A stretch of 6,732 nucleotides of DNA. Origin: DATLED01 sp046597375 (GTDB lineage Bacteria; Actinomycetota; Acidimicrobiia; Acidimicrobiales; CADCTF01). The stretch covers positions 1 to 6,732 of the forward strand of contig JBKJKM010000099.1 in NCBI GenBank assembly GCA_046597375.1, given 5' to 3'. Shown here piece by piece: positions 6,106 through 6,732 of the stretch. Each line of letters starts with the position of its first letter. The first letter of the stretch is position 1. Both the position numbers and the translations under genes were made by a program. The notes below the pieces were generated by a model. The model was not told the DNA's origin and ran no database searches. It saw only the letters and a list, made by a program, of their open reading frames with translations.

Positions 6106-6732
6106 GACGGGAGCAGGTTCGCCCAGAGCCGGACGGCGGGTACGAAGACGCGGGCGAGCAGGTCGCCGCCGACGACGAAGAGCCCGATGAAGAGGAAGAA
6201 CGACAGTCGTCGCAGACGGAGGTACGGCTCCAGCCACCGCTCGGGCAAGAGGCGCTCGGGTACGGCCGAGCCGTCGAGGGGCGGGATCGGCAGAAGGTTG
6301 AAGGCGGCGAGGATCGTGTTGGCCAGTCCGGTCACGAACAGGATCTCGGCCCCGAGGGGCACGAGGTCGACGCCCCCGTAGAGGTCGAACTGGATCTCCC
6401 GCCCGGTGGTCTGCGGGTAGACCAGCCGAAGGAGCACGACCGACAACAAGACGATTCCGATGTTGGTGGCCGGGCCCACCAAGGCCGTCAGCATTCCGTG
6501 GTTGCGGGGTGAGCGCATGCGGCCCGGATTCACCGGCACCGGCTTGGCCATACCGAAGGCGCTGCCGGTGGTGAAGACCATGATGGCCGGGAGCAGGATC
6601 GTCCAGAACGGGTCAATGTGCTTGAGGGGGTTGAGCGTCAGGCGACCGGCCCGCTGCGCCGTACGGTCGCCGAAGAGCAGGGCGACGGCGCCGTGGGACA
6701 CCTCGTGGAGGATGATCGACGGCAGCAATACG
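6102..6732 (-). CDS. Site-2 protease family (M50) zinc metalloprotease, 5' end cut by window edge
   Basis: Intramembrane metalloprotease of the S2P/M50 family; relatives cleave membrane-bound substrates such as anti-sigma factors. The reading frame continues past the right edge, so the first residues are missing, probably only part of the first membrane helix. Near the edge is the zinc motif LHEVSH (HExxH, complement of about 6693-6710). It is followed by GRLTLNPLKHIDP, AKPVPVNP and the membrane segment ALVGPATNIGIVLLSVVLL. NLLPIPPLDGS then supplies the third zinc ligand, the Asp of LDG, in the pattern NxxPxPxLDG. No PDZ domain is visible, which fits the short Rv-/YwhC-like subgroup of about 200-240 residues. 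A C-terminal hydrophobic helix (LSFFLFIGLFVVGG) ends the protein. The stop overlaps the HD gene start as GTGA. The TTG at 6728 is in frame but is too close to HExxH to be the true start. Physiological substrate is unknown. Confidence 0.93.
   Translation of the reverse strand, partial: VLLPSIILHEVSHGAVALLFGDRTAQRAGRLTLNPLKHIDPFWTILLPAIMVFTTGSAFGMAKPVPVNPGRMRSPRNHGMLTALVGPATNIGIVLLSVVLLRLVYPQTTGREIQFDLYGGVDLVPLGAEILFVTGLANTILAAFNLLPIPPLDGSAVPERLLPERWLEPYLRLRRLSFFLFIGLFVVGGDLLARVFVPAVRLWANLLPS

Noticed and set aside
5733..6512. Plus-strand open frames opposite the HD and protease genes
   Set aside because: They are shadows with low-complexity composition; the minus-strand products carry intact HD and HExxH/LDG motifs.
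1..6732. CRISPR array, transposase, tRNA or rRNA genes, defence or toxin-antitoxin system
   Set aside because: I found no spaced direct repeats, no transposase-like protein, no cloverleaf with a CCA-type end and no such protein families; almost all of the window is accounted for by housekeeping genes.

Overview
The window is GC-rich, gene-dense bacterial chromosome with GTG starts, mostly TGA stops and nearly all genes joined by stop/start overlaps. Gene content (scpA-scpB condensin genes, an RluB-type pseudouridine synthase, an AroH-type chorismate mutase, a site-2 protease, TANNNT-like boxes placed for leaderless mRNAs) fits a high-GC actinobacterial lineage. Something like Acidimicrobiia is possible, but this is inference from composition and style; there is no rRNA or marker alignment.

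Layout. (1) Positions 1-4233, minus strand: a six-gene run transcribed right to left, scpA > scpB > rluB-like > SDR oxidoreductase > aroH > tyrA. TyrA runs off the left edge. The first three junctions are 4-base GTGA/ATGA overlaps, SDR/aroH are separated by 11 bases, and aroH/tyrA overlap by 17 bases. (2) Positions 4234-4299: a short divergent promoter region. (3) Positions 4300-5528, plus strand: trpS followed by a small membrane protein gene coupled through ATGA. (4) Positions 5529-5607: a convergent intergenic gap with a perfect 29-base palindrome, probably a two-way terminator. (5) Positions 5608-6732, minus strand: an M50 site-2 protease (its 5' end lies beyond the right edge) overlapping an HD-domain protein gene through GTGA.

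How the genes work together. ScpA and ScpB are the kleisin and winged-helix partners of SMC in chromosome condensation. RluB-like modifies 23S rRNA. AroH and TyrA carry out two successive steps towards tyrosine: chorismate to prephenate, then prephenate to 4-hydroxyphenylpyruvate. The SDR between them and rluB has no obvious pathway role. TrpS charges tRNA-Trp. The M50/HD pair suggests a membrane protease linked to a metal-dependent phosphohydrolase, but their substrates cannot be read from sequence.

This is mostly conserved housekeeping sequence. I see no mobile element, CRISPR array, RNA gene, toxin-antitoxin pair or defence system. The least explained items are the HD protein, the 80-residue membrane protein and the SDR.
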